Position numbers and translations under genes: made by a program | Shown: piece after piece, positions 44,516-54,026 of the stretch | Layout of the letters: each line of letters begins with the position of its first letter | How positions within the stretch are numbered: the first letter of the stretch is position 1 | NCBI RefSeq assembly: GCF_022179225.1 | Contig: NZ_BPQL01000052.1 | Span: 1-54,142, forward strand | Length of the DNA stretch: 54,142 bases | Origin: Methylobacterium goesingense | GTDB lineage: Bacteria > Pseudomonadota > Alphaproteobacteria > Rhizobiales > Beijerinckiaceae | Direction: 5' to 3' | The notes under the pieces: generated by a model | Database searches by the model: none | What the model was told of the DNA's origin: nothing | What the model saw: the letters and a program-made list of their open reading frames with translations, nothing else

Positions 44516-45991
44516 TCAGGCATCGACGGCACGGAAGCTGCGCGCGCCCGCCATGGGCTTGGCGCCCGGGGGGACGGCTGGGCGGCGGTCGCGCCGGGCG
44601 CCGCGCGCCAGGGCGATGGCGGCCCCGAGTCCAAGCCCCAGCAGCAGCGCGACCGGCAGGACCACCTTCGGCGAGGGCGGCCAGGTGCGCAGCCGCGGCG
44701 GCGTCGCCGAGGAGATCACGCGCACGTTCGAGCTGTTCAGGCGCTCCTGCTCGTTGGTCTCGCGCGAGCGGCGCAGGAAGGTCTCGTAGACGGAGCGGCG
44801 GGACTCTACCTCGCGCTCCAGTTCGCGCAGGCCGACATTGGCGCGGTCGTTGCCGGCTGTCTCGGTCTTGGCCCGCTCCAGGCTCTTGCTGACGGCGGCC
44901 TCGCTCGCCACCGCGCGGTCATAATCCTTCTGCGAGGTGTCGATGATCCGCTCCTTCTCGCGCTGGATCAGGCGCTGGAGGTCGCGCTGCTGGGCGTACT
45001 GCTCGGCCATGGCGGGATGGCGCTCGCCGAGGCGGGTGGCGAGTTCGGCGGTGTTGCGGGAGAGCGCGGCGTATTGCTGCCGCAGGTTCTGCATCTCCAG
45101 GGATTGCAGCATCTCGGGCAGGGCCGTGCCGGCCTCGCCGGTCCGCATGCGCCGGGCCTGTTCGAGGCGGGACCTTGCATCGGCGGTGCGCAGGTTGGCG
45201 GTGACGAGCTGCTGGTTGAGGTCGCTGAGCTGCTGGTCGCTGAGGAGGCGCCCGCTCGTGGTCACGAGCTTGTTCGCCTCCCGGTACTGCTGCACCTTGC
45301 GCTCTGCCTGCTCCACCGCCTGGCGCAGGCCGGCGAGGCGGCCGGAGAGGCCCTCCGAGGCGCGCCGCGCCGTCTCGGCCCGCGCGCCCGCTTCCTCGGC
45401 GAGGTAGGCCTCCGCGATGGCGTTCGCGATCCGGGCGGATTTCTCCGGGTCCCAGGTCTGGACGAAGATGTCGATGACGAAGGTGCGCTCGGCCCGGCGC
45501 ACGCCGAGCTTCAGGCGCAGGGTGTCGAGGGCGAGATTGACGGGATCGCGGCTCGCCGCCGGGGGCTCCATGCCGAGGAGGGCCTTGAGCCGGACGATCA
45601 GCGGATTGGTCGAGGGGGGGACGACGAACTCCTCGTCGTCGGCGAGGTCGAGGCGTTCCACGACGCGGCGCAGGACGTTGTCGGACTGGACGACGCGCGC
45701 CTGGCTCTCCGCGATGGAGACGCCGCTATCGGCCTGCGGCTGTCGGTTGCTGAGGTCGTTGGCGATCACCGGCAGGTCGGCCGGGTCGACCAGGATCTGC
45801 GTGTTCGCGGTGTAGTTCGGGCGCGCGAGGTTGAGCAGCACCACCGCCAGGGCCACCGTGACGAGGCCGCCGAGCAGGATGTACGCGCTGCCGCGCCACA
45901 GGCGCCGCAGGATCGCCCCGCCGTCGAGGGGAGCCTCGCGTTTCCCCATCAGGACCGGTTCGCCGCCGACGGGGCTTCCGAAGTCGAACAT
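44516..45991 (-). CDS. GumC/Wzz-type chain-length protein without kinase domain
   Basis: A 491-residue polysaccharide co-polymerase. A first membrane segment lies near residues 33-53 (GSAYILLGGLVTVALAVVLL), followed by TANTQILVDPADLPV, a long periplasmic region with coiled coils (about 190-400), and a second membrane segment near 448-468 before a short basic-Pro cytoplasmic tail. It ends there: the P-loop BY-kinase domain present in the gene at 728-2917 is absent. ATG 45991 has GGGAGA about nine bases upstream. It probably controls the length of the polymer made by this second locus. Confidence 0.88.
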   Translation of the reverse strand: MFDFGSPVGGEPVLMGKREAPLDGGAILRRLWRGSAYILLGGLVTVALAVVLLNLARPNYTANTQILVDPADLPVIANDLSNRQPQADSGVSIAESQARVVQSDNVLRRVVERLDLADDEEFVVPPSTNPLIVRLKALLGMEPPAASRDPVNLALDTLRLKLGVRRAERTFVIDIFVQTWDPEKSARIANAIAEAYLAEEAGARAETARRASEGLSGRLAGLRQAVEQAERKVQQYREANKLVTTSGRLLSDQQLSDLNQQLVTANLRTADARSRLEQARRMRTGEAGTALPEMLQSLEMQNLRQQYAALSRNTAELATRLGERHPAMAEQYAQQRDLQRLIQREKERIIDTSQKDYDRAVASEAAVSKSLERAKTETAGNDRANVGLRELEREVESRRSVYETFLRRSRETNEQERLNSSNVRVISSATPPRLRTWPPSPKVVLPVALLLGLGLGAAIALARGARRDRRPAVPPGAKPMAGARSFRAVDA

Positions 45992-46207
45992 CTGTGTCGT
46001 CTCCCGCCTCGACCACCCGCCACCGGCGAGGACCGAGTACCACCCTGAATGCACCTGTCCCGTTCCGCAGCGCCATCCGTATCAAACCGGGACCGGAACG
46101 GCAGGGATCGTTACCGATGTGTTAAAGGTCGCACCTGGCATGCCAAGTCGGCGGATTGGCGCGTCCACCGGTGATCGCGGTCCGCCCCCGGCTTGATGTT
46201 TGGGCTC

Positions 46208-47317
46208 TCACGCCGGCCCGGCGGGGTGAGACGCGGCGACGGTCGCGTCGGCCTCTGCATAGGCCCCTCGGCCGATCGCCAGGAAACGGGCGAAGCGCTC
46301 CGCATCGGCGCCGGCCAGGGCGTTCCAGCGCGCGACGTTCGCCCGCGCCGCGGCCGGGGCCTCCGCGAAGGCGCTCCGCGCGACCCAGTCCCGGATCGCC
46401 GCGGCCGCGCGCGCGGGCTCCGCCGGATCGATGGACAGGCCGGATGTGCCGAGCACCTCGGCGAAGACGGGCCCGTGCGGGGCGGCGACGGGCAGGCCGC
46501 CGTGCTGGACCTCCAGCAGGGGCAGGCCGAGGCCTTCCGCCTTCGAGGTCGAGATGAGGAGGTGGCAGCGCTCGACGAGCCGGCGCAGTGCCGCGTCCGC
46601 GAGGTAGCCGTGCAGGGTGAGGAAGGGCGGCGGCGCCGACAGGAAGGCGTGGCGTCCCCATCCGACCCGCCCGACCACATGCAGCTCCGCGGGCACGCCC
46701 GCCGCATTGAGGGCGGCCACGATGGCGATGGCGGCCGGATAATCCTTGCGCGGCTCGATCGTGCCGATGGCCAGGAGCCGCAGCGGTTCGCCCGGGCGGG
46801 GCGTCGACGGGGACAGGTCGCCGAGGCCGAAGACGTCGCGCACCCCCGGCCGGAGCAGGGCCACCAGGGCGTCGGGCGCGCAGAGCGCGCGCAGGGCCGT
46901 GCCGGTGGTGCGGGAGTTGACGAGGAAGCAGCGGCCGAACCGCATCGCGAAGGCGAAGCTCGGCACCATGTACAGCCGGCTCTTCCAGTTCAGGTCCTGC
47001 GGGCGGTCGAGGAGGAAGGTGTCGTGGATGTAGGCGATGCAGCGTGTCCCCAGCAGCGTCGCGATCGGGCCGGGCGGAAACCCGGGGAAGATCGCCAGCG
47101 CCCGGCGGTCGCCGAGCAGTCGCAGGGGCAGGCCGATCTGCTGGGCCAGGATCATGCGCGCCACGCTCGGCGAGCGGACGGGCACGACGGCGTGGGGGCT
47201 CAGGCGTTCCGGCCCGAACAGGTCGATCGCCACCCGCTCGATGCCCGTGACGGGGCCGTGCAGATGGGTGTGGTCGACGTAGATCCGGCGCGGGTCCGGA
47301 GGGCTGGCCGCCGTCAT
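46208..47317 (-). CDS. GT4-family glycosyltransferase
   Basis: A 369-residue GT-B glycosyltransferase. The N-terminus reads RIYVDHTHLHGPVTGIERV, and the donor half has LAIGTIEPRKDY near residue 187 and the E-x7-E signature EGLGLPLLEVQHGG near 270. This pattern is common in mannosyl/rhamnosyl transferases of exopolysaccharide loci. Its start overlaps the stop of the larger upstream glycosyltransferase by 4 bp. A stem-loop (46206-46231) spans its stop codon. Confidence 0.9.
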   Translation of the reverse strand: MTAASPPDPRRIYVDHTHLHGPVTGIERVAIDLFGPERLSPHAVVPVRSPSVARMILAQQIGLPLRLLGDRRALAIFPGFPPGPIATLLGTRCIAYIHDTFLLDRPQDLNWKSRLYMVPSFAFAMRFGRCFLVNSRTTGTALRALCAPDALVALLRPGVRDVFGLGDLSPSTPRPGEPLRLLAIGTIEPRKDYPAAIAIVAALNAAGVPAELHVVGRVGWGRHAFLSAPPPFLTLHGYLADAALRRLVERCHLLISTSKAEGLGLPLLEVQHGGLPVAAPHGPVFAEVLGTSGLSIDPAEPARAAAAIRDWVARSAFAEAPAAARANVARWNALAGADAERFARFLAIGRGAYAEADATVAASHPAGPA

Positions 47318-49407
47318 GGCGCGCTTCCCCGAAAACCTGCCCGCAGACCACCGCGCAGGCGGGCCGCGCCGTAGAGCCCCCGGCGCAACCAGAGCGGCAT
47401 GCCGCGCCCGAGGAGCGCCTGCTTGAGCCGGCGCGCGGCACGGATCCCCGGACCGGAGGGGCCCGGGACCGTGCCGCTACGCCCGGGCGCGCGCTCCCGC
47501 GCCATGGCGAACTGGGCGAGCATCTCGGGGCGGAAGCGGATGCGCCCGGTCCCGGCGCTCGCCGGCCGAAGGCCGTGCGCCACCAGGACGTCGTTGATCT
47601 GCATCGCCGCCGACGCGTGGGAATGGCGGCTCTCGACGGCGATCCGCCCGAGGGCGCCGAGGCGGTGCCGCGCCGGCGCGTCGGCGATCAGGGTCCGCAG
47701 GGCGGTCTCGAGGGAGCCCGGCACCGGCTCGACCAGATGGCCCGAGACGCCGTCGATCACCGCCGTGGTCAGGCCCGTCGAGCGATAGGCCAGGGTGGGG
47801 GTGCCACAGAGGGCGGCCTCCACGGGGGTCTGGCCGAGGGTCTCGTCGCGGCTCGCCGTGACGTAGAGGTCGCAGGCGCCGTACCAGCGCGCCAGGGTGT
47901 CCTCGTCGCCGATCGGCCCCGCCGCGACGAGCCCGGGCAGGCCGAACGCCCCCGGATCGTCGAGTCGCCCCACGGCGACGAACCCGATCCCGGGCTTGGC
48001 GATCCGCCGCAGGATCGCGGCGAGTTCGGGCGCGCCCTTGCCGGGTGCATCGGCGATCACGGAGGCGAACATCACAAGGATGTCGTCCGCCGGCAGGCCG
48101 AGGCCCCGCCGCAGGGCCGCCCGGTCGCCGGGCCGGAACACGCTCGCCGGGAAGGCGAGGCCGATGCGCCCGACGCGGGTGCCGGCTGGCGCGAGGCGGC
48201 GCGCGACCGTCTCGGTCCAGTGGGAATTGGCCAGGAGCAGTGGCGCGTGGGCGCCAGACAGCACCGCGCGCTTGTCCGCGTAGGCGCGCGCGATCCGGTT
48301 CGGCGCGAGCTGCGGATAGGCGTCCGGCGTGGGGCAGCGCGCGTCGCATCCCGCGTCGATCAGTGGGCAGGCGCCCGGGAAGGCGCAGCGTCCGGTCAGC
48401 GGAAAGAGGTCGTGGAGCACGGCGGCCACCGGCACGCGCCGCCCGAGATCCTCCAGGATCGCGGGGCTGCGGGTCGCGCCGTGAAGGTTTCCGGCCAGCA
48501 CCAGGTCGAACCCGCCGCCTTCGATTGCCGACACCGTGCGGGGGAAGGCCTTGGTCCATTCCGCGGCGGCGGGGGGCGATTCCGCCGCCAGGGTGAGGTG
48601 GGCGACGGCGTGGCCCGCCAGCGCCAGGGCATCGGTGAGGCGGCGGTGCCCGATGCCGGCACCGCCGGCATAGCCCCGGTCGGTCAGGCTGGCGATGCGC
48701 AGGCCCGCCGGCATCGGCGCGACAGTGTCCCCGGACGCGTGCTGCAGCAGCACCGGACGCCCGACGCGGGAGAGCCGCGCGCTCTGTTCGGCGAGGCGCG
48801 GCCAGAGCGCGGCGACCGGATGGGCCGCGCACGGATCGAGCCCTCCGGCGCGCGCCACGCAGGCGCGGGACAGAAGGATTTCGCCCCCGGTGAAGGGGGC
48901 GAGGTCGCCCTCGGGCGGCGCGGGGTCGCGTAGGGGACCGGCGGGGGCCGCGCAGGCGTCGAGGCCGAGGGGCTTCGAGGCGAAGACGAGGCGCAGGCCC
49001 GCCACGAGGTCGGCCCCGCTCAGGGTCATCTCCAGGCAGAGCGCCGCCAGGGCGCCCGGCGCCAGCAGGTCCCCCGGCCGCAGGACCATCAGGGCGTCGA
49101 AATCGGCGTCGGCGCCCCACGTCGCCGGTTCCGGATCACCGGGGGGCACCACCGCGTGCCGCAGGTTCGGATAGGCCTGTCCGTGGACGGAGGCGCGGGT
49201 CGCGGCGAGGCCCGGCGCATCCGGGCAGGCAATGGTAAGGATGCGCACGCGCGGCCAAGGGGCACCCCCGGGCAGGACGGGCCACGGCGTCGCGGAGGCG
49301 GGCATGCCGAAGGGCCAGTCCGCGACGCCGTGGGCGGCCGGCCCGTAGGCCGAGCCGTCCGCGTCCGGCGCCGTCGTCACCGGAGAGGTTTCCCGCGGGT
49401 TCGTCAC
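47314..49407 (-). CDS. Large two-part glycosyltransferase (N-terminal GT2-like, C-terminal GT4)
   Basis: A protein of about 697 residues. Residues 55-240 resemble a GT2/GT-A fold (RVRILTIACPDAPGLAATRA, QAYPNLRHAVVPPG, FDALMVLRPGDLLAPGAL), and residues 250-640 are a GT-B/GT4 enzyme with ASVIADAPGKGAPEL and the E-x7-E ETLGQTPVEAALCGTP. The GT-A half lacks a clear DXD, so it may be inactive or a recognition module. A Cys cluster (CAFPGACPLIDAGCDARCPTP) lies in the acceptor part of the GT4 half, a feature of some WcaC-like transferases. The start is GTG 49407; GTG/ATG 49473 would add 22 residues. It overlaps the next gene by 4 bp. Confidence 0.8.
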   Translation of the reverse strand: MTNPRETSPVTTAPDADGSAYGPAAHGVADWPFGMPASATPWPVLPGGAPWPRVRILTIACPDAPGLAATRASVHGQAYPNLRHAVVPPGDPEPATWGADADFDALMVLRPGDLLAPGALAALCLEMTLSGADLVAGLRLVFASKPLGLDACAAPAGPLRDPAPPEGDLAPFTGGEILLSRACVARAGGLDPCAAHPVAALWPRLAEQSARLSRVGRPVLLQHASGDTVAPMPAGLRIASLTDRGYAGGAGIGHRRLTDALALAGHAVAHLTLAAESPPAAAEWTKAFPRTVSAIEGGGFDLVLAGNLHGATRSPAILEDLGRRVPVAAVLHDLFPLTGRCAFPGACPLIDAGCDARCPTPDAYPQLAPNRIARAYADKRAVLSGAHAPLLLANSHWTETVARRLAPAGTRVGRIGLAFPASVFRPGDRAALRRGLGLPADDILVMFASVIADAPGKGAPELAAILRRIAKPGIGFVAVGRLDDPGAFGLPGLVAAGPIGDEDTLARWYGACDLYVTASRDETLGQTPVEAALCGTPTLAYRSTGLTTAVIDGVSGHLVEPVPGSLETALRTLIADAPARHRLGALGRIAVESRHSHASAAMQINDVLVAHGLRPASAGTGRIRFRPEMLAQFAMARERAPGRSGTVPGPSGPGIRAARRLKQALLGRGMPLWLRRGLYGAARLRGGLRAGFRGSAP

Positions 49408-49518
49408 GTGACGTCGATCGTCCCTCGTTTCCGGCCCGCGCGGATCGCGCTGCCGGCCGGTTGCCCGGACCATGGCGGCGAAGGACTGAATCTTCCGTGA
49501 GTCGCGCCGCGTCCCCGT

Positions 49519-51096
49519 TCAGTAGCCGAGGGCGCAGCCGTCCTTGCGCGGATCTGAGCCGGCGGCGCGCATGCCGGTGGCCGGGTCGATCCAGATGATC
49601 TGGCCGCCGCCGATCGGGACCGGTGCCGGCACCGTGAGGTGGCCGCGCGCGGCCAGCCCCTCGGCGAGGCCGGGCTCGAAGCCGCTTTCCATCTCGATGC
49701 CGCCGCCATAGGCGAAGCTGCGCGGTGCATCGAGGGCTTCCTGCACGTCGAGGCCCCGGTCGATGATGCCGGTGAGCAGCTCGACATGGCCCATGGCCTG
49801 GTAGTGCCCGCCCATCACGCCGAAGGGCGCTACCACCGCGCCGTCGCGCATCAGCATGCCGGGGATGATGGTGTGCATCGGGCGCTTGGACGGCGCGATG
49901 GTGTTGGGGTGGCCGGGCTCGACCCGGAACGAGAAACCGCGATTGTGTAGCAGCACGCCGCTCTCCGGCGCGGTGATGCCGCTGCCGAAGCCCTGGAAGA
50001 TCGAGTTGATCAGCGAGATCGCGTTGCCGTCGCGGTCGACCACGCAGAGATAGACCGTGTCGGTGTGGCGGATCTCCGGCCACAGCACGGGCTCCTGCGC
50101 GCGGGCCATGTCGATGGCCCCGTGCGCCCGCGCCTGCCAGGCCTGGGACAGGAGGTGCTCGACCGGCACGGCGTTCACCACCGGATCGGCGAAGAGCGCG
50201 TCGCGGTGGTGGTAGGCCTGCTTGCAGGCCTCGGCGAAGAGGTGGACCCGGTCGAGCTCGGACAGCGCGCCGACGTCGTATTGCGAGAGCACGTTGAGCA
50301 TCATCAGGGCGGCGAGGCCCTGGCCGCTCGGGGGGCACTCGTAGACGTCGTAGCCGCGATAGCGGGTCGAGATCGGCGTGACGTATTCGGGCGCGGCCGC
50401 CGCGAAGTCCTCCAGCGTGTGCAGGCCGCCGCGTTCGCGCAAGGTGCGCACCATGTCCTCGGCCACCGGGCCTTCGTAGAAGCCGGGGGCGCCGTGCTCT
50501 GCGATGCGCCGCAGGGTGGCGGCGAGCGTCGGGTGGCGCATCGTGGTGCCGACCTTCGGCGCCTCGCCGTCGACGAGGTAGGCGGCGGCCGAGCCCGGAT
50601 CGGCCCGCAGCTTGTCGCGGTTGCGCGCCCAGTCGTAGGCGACGCGCGGCTGCACCGCGTAGCCCTCCTCCGCATAGCGGATCGCGGGCTGGAGAAGCTC
50701 ACCGAGACTGCGGGTGCCGTGGTCGGCCAGCAGCCGCCCCCAGGCCGCGACGGCGCCCGGCACGGTGACGGCGTGCGGCGAGGTCGGCCCGATGGCCACG
50801 TCGTTCGCGACGTACCAGGAATCGTGCGCGGCCGCCGGGCTGCGGCCGGAGCCGTTCATGGTGACGGGGATGGAGGCGCCCTTCGGCGCGTAGAGGGCGA
50901 AGCAGTCGCCGCCGATGCCGGTCATGGCCGGCTCGACCACACCCTGCACCGCCACCGCCGCGATGGCCGCGTCGACGGCGTTGCCGCCTGCTTTCAGGAC
51001 CTCGATGGCCGCCAGCGAGGCGAGGGGATGCGAGGTCGCGACCGCGGCCTCGGGGGCATAGACGGGCGAGCGGCCCGGTTTCGAGAAATCTCTCAC
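49519..51096 (-). CDS. Gamma-glutamyltransferase family protein
   Basis: A 525-residue Ntn-hydrolase that cleaves itself to form the active heterodimer and hydrolyses or transfers gamma-glutamyl groups. Opening SHPLASLAAIEVLKAGGNAVDAAIAA, GIGGDCFALY and the nucleophile region HTDTVYLCVVDRDGNAISL (Thr expected in DTV, about residue 350) are present. This wording matches the YwrD-like branch rather than classical TTH-type GGT. No signal peptide is seen, so it is probably cytoplasmic. GTG 51096 is the start; upstream lies the ABC transporter operon 20 bp away, suggesting that it processes imported gamma-glutamyl peptides. Confidence 0.88.
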   Translation of the reverse strand: MRDFSKPGRSPVYAPEAAVATSHPLASLAAIEVLKAGGNAVDAAIAAVAVQGVVEPAMTGIGGDCFALYAPKGASIPVTMNGSGRSPAAAHDSWYVANDVAIGPTSPHAVTVPGAVAAWGRLLADHGTRSLGELLQPAIRYAEEGYAVQPRVAYDWARNRDKLRADPGSAAAYLVDGEAPKVGTTMRHPTLAATLRRIAEHGAPGFYEGPVAEDMVRTLRERGGLHTLEDFAAAAPEYVTPISTRYRGYDVYECPPSGQGLAALMMLNVLSQYDVGALSELDRVHLFAEACKQAYHHRDALFADPVVNAVPVEHLLSQAWQARAHGAIDMARAQEPVLWPEIRHTDTVYLCVVDRDGNAISLINSIFQGFGSGITAPESGVLLHNRGFSFRVEPGHPNTIAPSKRPMHTIIPGMLMRDGAVVAPFGVMGGHYQAMGHVELLTGIIDRGLDVQEALDAPRSFAYGGGIEMESGFEPGLAEGLAARGHLTVPAPVPIGGGQIIWIDPATGMRAAGSDPRKDGCALGY

Positions 51097-51116
51097 GATG
51101 TCGGGTCCTCGAAGGG

Positions 51117-52046
51117 TCAGGAATAGCGGGTGTCGGCGACCCAATGGCCGGGGGCGACCTCGACCAGACCGCCGATGGCATCCGGGTCGGCGGGGGGCAG
51201 GAGGGAGGCGGCGCGCAGACGGGCGCGCTCCTCCACCGGGTTCGGCACCGGCACCGCGCTGAGGAGGCGCCGGGTGTAGGGGTGGCGCGGGTCCTCGTAG
51301 AGGGCGTCCGCCTCGGCGAGTTCCACCACCCGGCCGTGCCACAGCACGGCGACGCGCTGGCAGAGATAGCGCACCATGCGCAGGTCGTGGGAGATGAACA
51401 GGTACGAGATGCCGAGTTCGTCCTGCAGGTCCTGCAGCAGGTTCACGACCTGGGCCTGGATCGAGACGTCGAGGGCGGCGATGGGCTCGTCGGCGACGAT
51501 GAAGCTCGGTTTGAGGGCGATGGCGCGGGCGATGCAGATGCGCTGGCGCTGGCCGCCGGAGAACTGATGCGGGTAGCGGCGGGCGAAGCGCGGATCGAGC
51601 CCGACCCGGGCCAGCAGGCCCTCGACCTCGTCGCGCCGCTCCGCCCGCGCCATGCCCGGACGGTGCAGCCGGAACGGCTCGGCCACGTAGTCGCCGATGC
51701 TCATGCGCGGGTTGAGGGCGGCGTAGGGGTCCTGGAACACCATCTGGATGCGGGCGCGCATCCGGCGCATCTCCCAGGCGGAGAGCTTGGCCAGATCCGT
51801 GCCCTCGAAGGCGACGGTGCCTGCGCTCGGCGGGTTGAGCATGGTGACGGCGCGGCCGATGGTGGACTTGCCCGACCCGGATTCGCCGACCAGCCCCAGG
51901 GTCTCGCCGGGCCGGATGTCGAAGCTGACATCCTGCACCGCCCGGAACACCGAGCCCTTGCCGCCCCACCAGCTGCGCAGGGGATAGTGCTTGCTGAGAT
52001 TCCGCACCGAGAGCAGCGGATAGCGGTCGGCGGGCTCTGGCCTCAT
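51117..52046 (-). CDS. Peptide ABC transporter ATP-binding protein (DppF/OppF type)
   Basis: A 309-residue ATPase with Walker A GESGSGKST near residue 54, Q-loop FQDPYAALNP, signature FSGGQRQR near 164, Walker B FIVADEP and the H-loop ISHDLRMVRY. The C-terminal extension (RHPYTRRLLSAVP) is typical of oligopeptide/dipeptide ATPases. Its start overlaps the DppD-type gene by 4 bp. It is one of the two ATPases of an Opp/Dpp/Gsi-type importer whose other permease and binding protein lie beyond the right edge. Confidence 0.95.
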   Translation of the reverse strand: MRPEPADRYPLLSVRNLSKHYPLRSWWGGKGSVFRAVQDVSFDIRPGETLGLVGESGSGKSTIGRAVTMLNPPSAGTVAFEGTDLAKLSAWEMRRMRARIQMVFQDPYAALNPRMSIGDYVAEPFRLHRPGMARAERRDEVEGLLARVGLDPRFARRYPHQFSGGQRQRICIARAIALKPSFIVADEPIAALDVSIQAQVVNLLQDLQDELGISYLFISHDLRMVRYLCQRVAVLWHGRVVELAEADALYEDPRHPYTRRLLSAVPVPNPVEERARLRAASLLPPADPDAIGGLVEVAPGHWVADTRYS

Positions 52047-53071
52047 CGCGCGGCCTCCTCGGCGGCGAGCCGCGCCGGCAGATCGTACCAGGCGGCCACG
52101 AGATGACCCGGCGCGGCCCCGGGGGCCTGCGCCAGGGGCGGCGCCTCGGTCAGGCAGCGCGGGGTCGCGTAGATGTTGCGCGCCGCGAAGGGGTCGCCCG
52201 CCGGCGGATGGCGCATGTCGGGGGGCGCGCCCTCGATCTGGTGCAGGCGCCGGCGCCCGGCCCGGCCCCGGCTGAGGTCGGGCAGCGAGCGCAGCAGGCC
52301 GAGCGTATACGCACTCCGTGGATCGCGAAAAATGTCGTCCACGGGGCCGCGCTCGAGGATGCGGCCGGCATACATGACCTGGACGGTGTCGGCGATGCCC
52401 GCCACCACCCCGAGATCGTGGGTGATCCAGACGATCGCCATGCCGATCTCGCGCTTCAACTCCTGCACCAGACCGATGATCTCGGCCTGCACGGTGACGT
52501 CGAGGGCCGTTGTCGCCTCGTCGGCGATGAGGAGCTTCGGGCGGCAGGACAATCCGATGGCGATCATCACGCGCTGGCGTTGTCCGCCGGAGAACTCGTG
52601 CGGATACTGGTCGAGGCGGGCACCCGCGTTCGGGATGCGCACGAGGTCGAGGAGGTCCTTGGCGCGGGCGCGGGCCGCGCGTCCGTCGAGGCCGAGATGG
52701 ATGCGCAGAGGCTCGATGATCTGCGCCGCCACCGTCATGCCGGGGTTGAGCGAGCTCATCGGGTCCTGGAACACGAAGCCGATCTGCCCGCCCCGGATGT
52801 TTCGGAGTTCGCGTTCCGGCAGGCCGAGGAGGTCGCGGCCCTGAAAGAGCACCTGTCCCCCGGTGATGCGGCCGGGCGGACGCGGGATCAGGCCCAGCAT
52901 CGCCAGCACGTGCACGCTCTTGCCGGAGCCGGATTCGCCCACGATGCCGAGGGTCTCGCCCTCGGCGAGCGTGTAGGACACGCCGTTGACCGCGTGGACC
53001 GCGCCGCCCTCGCTGTCGAAGGCGACGGCGAGGTCGCGGACGTCGAGCAGGGTCTGTCTCGCCTGCGCCAT
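52043..53071 (-). CDS. Peptide ABC transporter ATP-binding protein (DppD/OppD type)
   Basis: A 342-residue ATPase with Walker A GESGSGKSV near residue 40, FQDPMSSLNPGMTV, signature FSGGQRQRVMIAI near 158, Walker B LLIADEATTALDV and WITHDLGVVAGI. The C-terminal region has the dipeptide-transporter signature RSAYTLGLLRSLP, although the Cys-rich motif often found there is reduced to one Cys (ATPRC). ATG 53071 follows GAGG and lies 2 bp after the permease stop. Confidence 0.95.
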   Translation of the reverse strand: MAQARQTLLDVRDLAVAFDSEGGAVHAVNGVSYTLAEGETLGIVGESGSGKSVHVLAMLGLIPRPPGRITGGQVLFQGRDLLGLPERELRNIRGGQIGFVFQDPMSSLNPGMTVAAQIIEPLRIHLGLDGRAARARAKDLLDLVRIPNAGARLDQYPHEFSGGQRQRVMIAIGLSCRPKLLIADEATTALDVTVQAEIIGLVQELKREIGMAIVWITHDLGVVAGIADTVQVMYAGRILERGPVDDIFRDPRSAYTLGLLRSLPDLSRGRAGRRRLHQIEGAPPDMRHPPAGDPFAARNIYATPRCLTEAPPLAQAPGAAPGHLVAAWYDLPARLAAEEAAR

Positions 53072-53073
53072 CG

Positions 53074-53982
53074 TCAGGTCCTCTGCCGGGGGTCGAGGGC
53101 GTCGCGCAGGCCGTCGCCCAGGAGGTTGAAGGCCAGCACCGCGAGGAAGATCGAGGCCCCGGGCCAGATCGCCATCCAGGGCGCCTGCTCGAGGAAGTTC
53201 TTGGCGACGTTGAGCATCGAGCCCCAAGAGGGCTCGGGCGGCTGCTGCCCGAGACCGAGGAAGGACAGGCTGGCCTCGGCGATGATCGCGGCCGCGATGG
53301 TGAGCGTCGCCTGGACCAGGATCGCCGGCACGATGTTGGGCACGATGTGGCGGATCGCGATGCGCCAGGGCGGGTTGCCGACGGCGCGCGCCGCCTCCAC
53401 GAACTCCTCCGCCGCCACCGCCTGTACCTGCGCCCGGGTCAGGCGCACGAAGGTCGAGGTCGCCGAGAGGCCGATCGCCACCATGGCGTTGGTGAGACTC
53501 GGGCCGAGGAAGGCCGCGAGCGCGATGGCGAGGATGAGGAACGGGATCGCCAGGAGCGCGTCGGTCAGGCGCATGATCAACAGGTCGACCACGCCGCCCG
53601 CGTAGCCCGCCAGCAGCCCGAACGGCAGGCCCAGCGCCACCGCGAGGGCGACCGAGGTCAGGCCCGCCCCCAGCGAGGCCCTCGCGCCGAAGACGATGCG
53701 CGAGAGCACGTCGTGCCCGACCTCGTCGGTGCCGAACGGGTGCGCCCAGCTCGGCGCGGTCCGGATCGCGCTCCAGTCCGTGGCGATGGGATCGTAGGGC
53801 GCGATCCAGTCGGCGAAGACCGCCATCAGGATCAGCGCCACCACGATGACGAGGCCGAGCATGGCGCTGCGCCGCGCTTTCAGGCGGGTCCAGAATTCGC
53901 GGATCGGGCCCGGCTCGGCGCGGGGCACGGGCTCGGCGGCCGGCAGGGCGACGCCGGCCGGGGCGATGGCGGCCTTGGTCAT
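53074..53982 (-). CDS. Peptide ABC transporter permease (DppC/OppC type)
   Basis: A 302-residue inner-membrane permease with six predicted membrane helices. It has the DppC-type N-terminal extension with the first helix near residues 40-60, the periplasmic HPFGTDEVGHDVLSRIVFGAR, and the cytoplasmic EAA loop EFVEAARAVGNPPWRIAIRHIVPN near 193-216, followed by EASLSFLGLG. It is the first full gene of the transporter operon in this window; the matching DppB permease and binding protein should lie to the right. Confidence 0.95.
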   Translation of the reverse strand: MTKAAIAPAGVALPAAEPVPRAEPGPIREFWTRLKARRSAMLGLVIVVALILMAVFADWIAPYDPIATDWSAIRTAPSWAHPFGTDEVGHDVLSRIVFGARASLGAGLTSVALAVALGLPFGLLAGYAGGVVDLLIMRLTDALLAIPFLILAIALAAFLGPSLTNAMVAIGLSATSTFVRLTRAQVQAVAAEEFVEAARAVGNPPWRIAIRHIVPNIVPAILVQATLTIAAAIIAEASLSFLGLGQQPPEPSWGSMLNVAKNFLEQAPWMAIWPGASIFLAVLAFNLLGDGLRDALDPRQRT

Positions 53983-54026
53983 CGGGGGCCGTTTCCGTTG
54001 ATCATGTCATCCCCGAAAAGGGCGGG

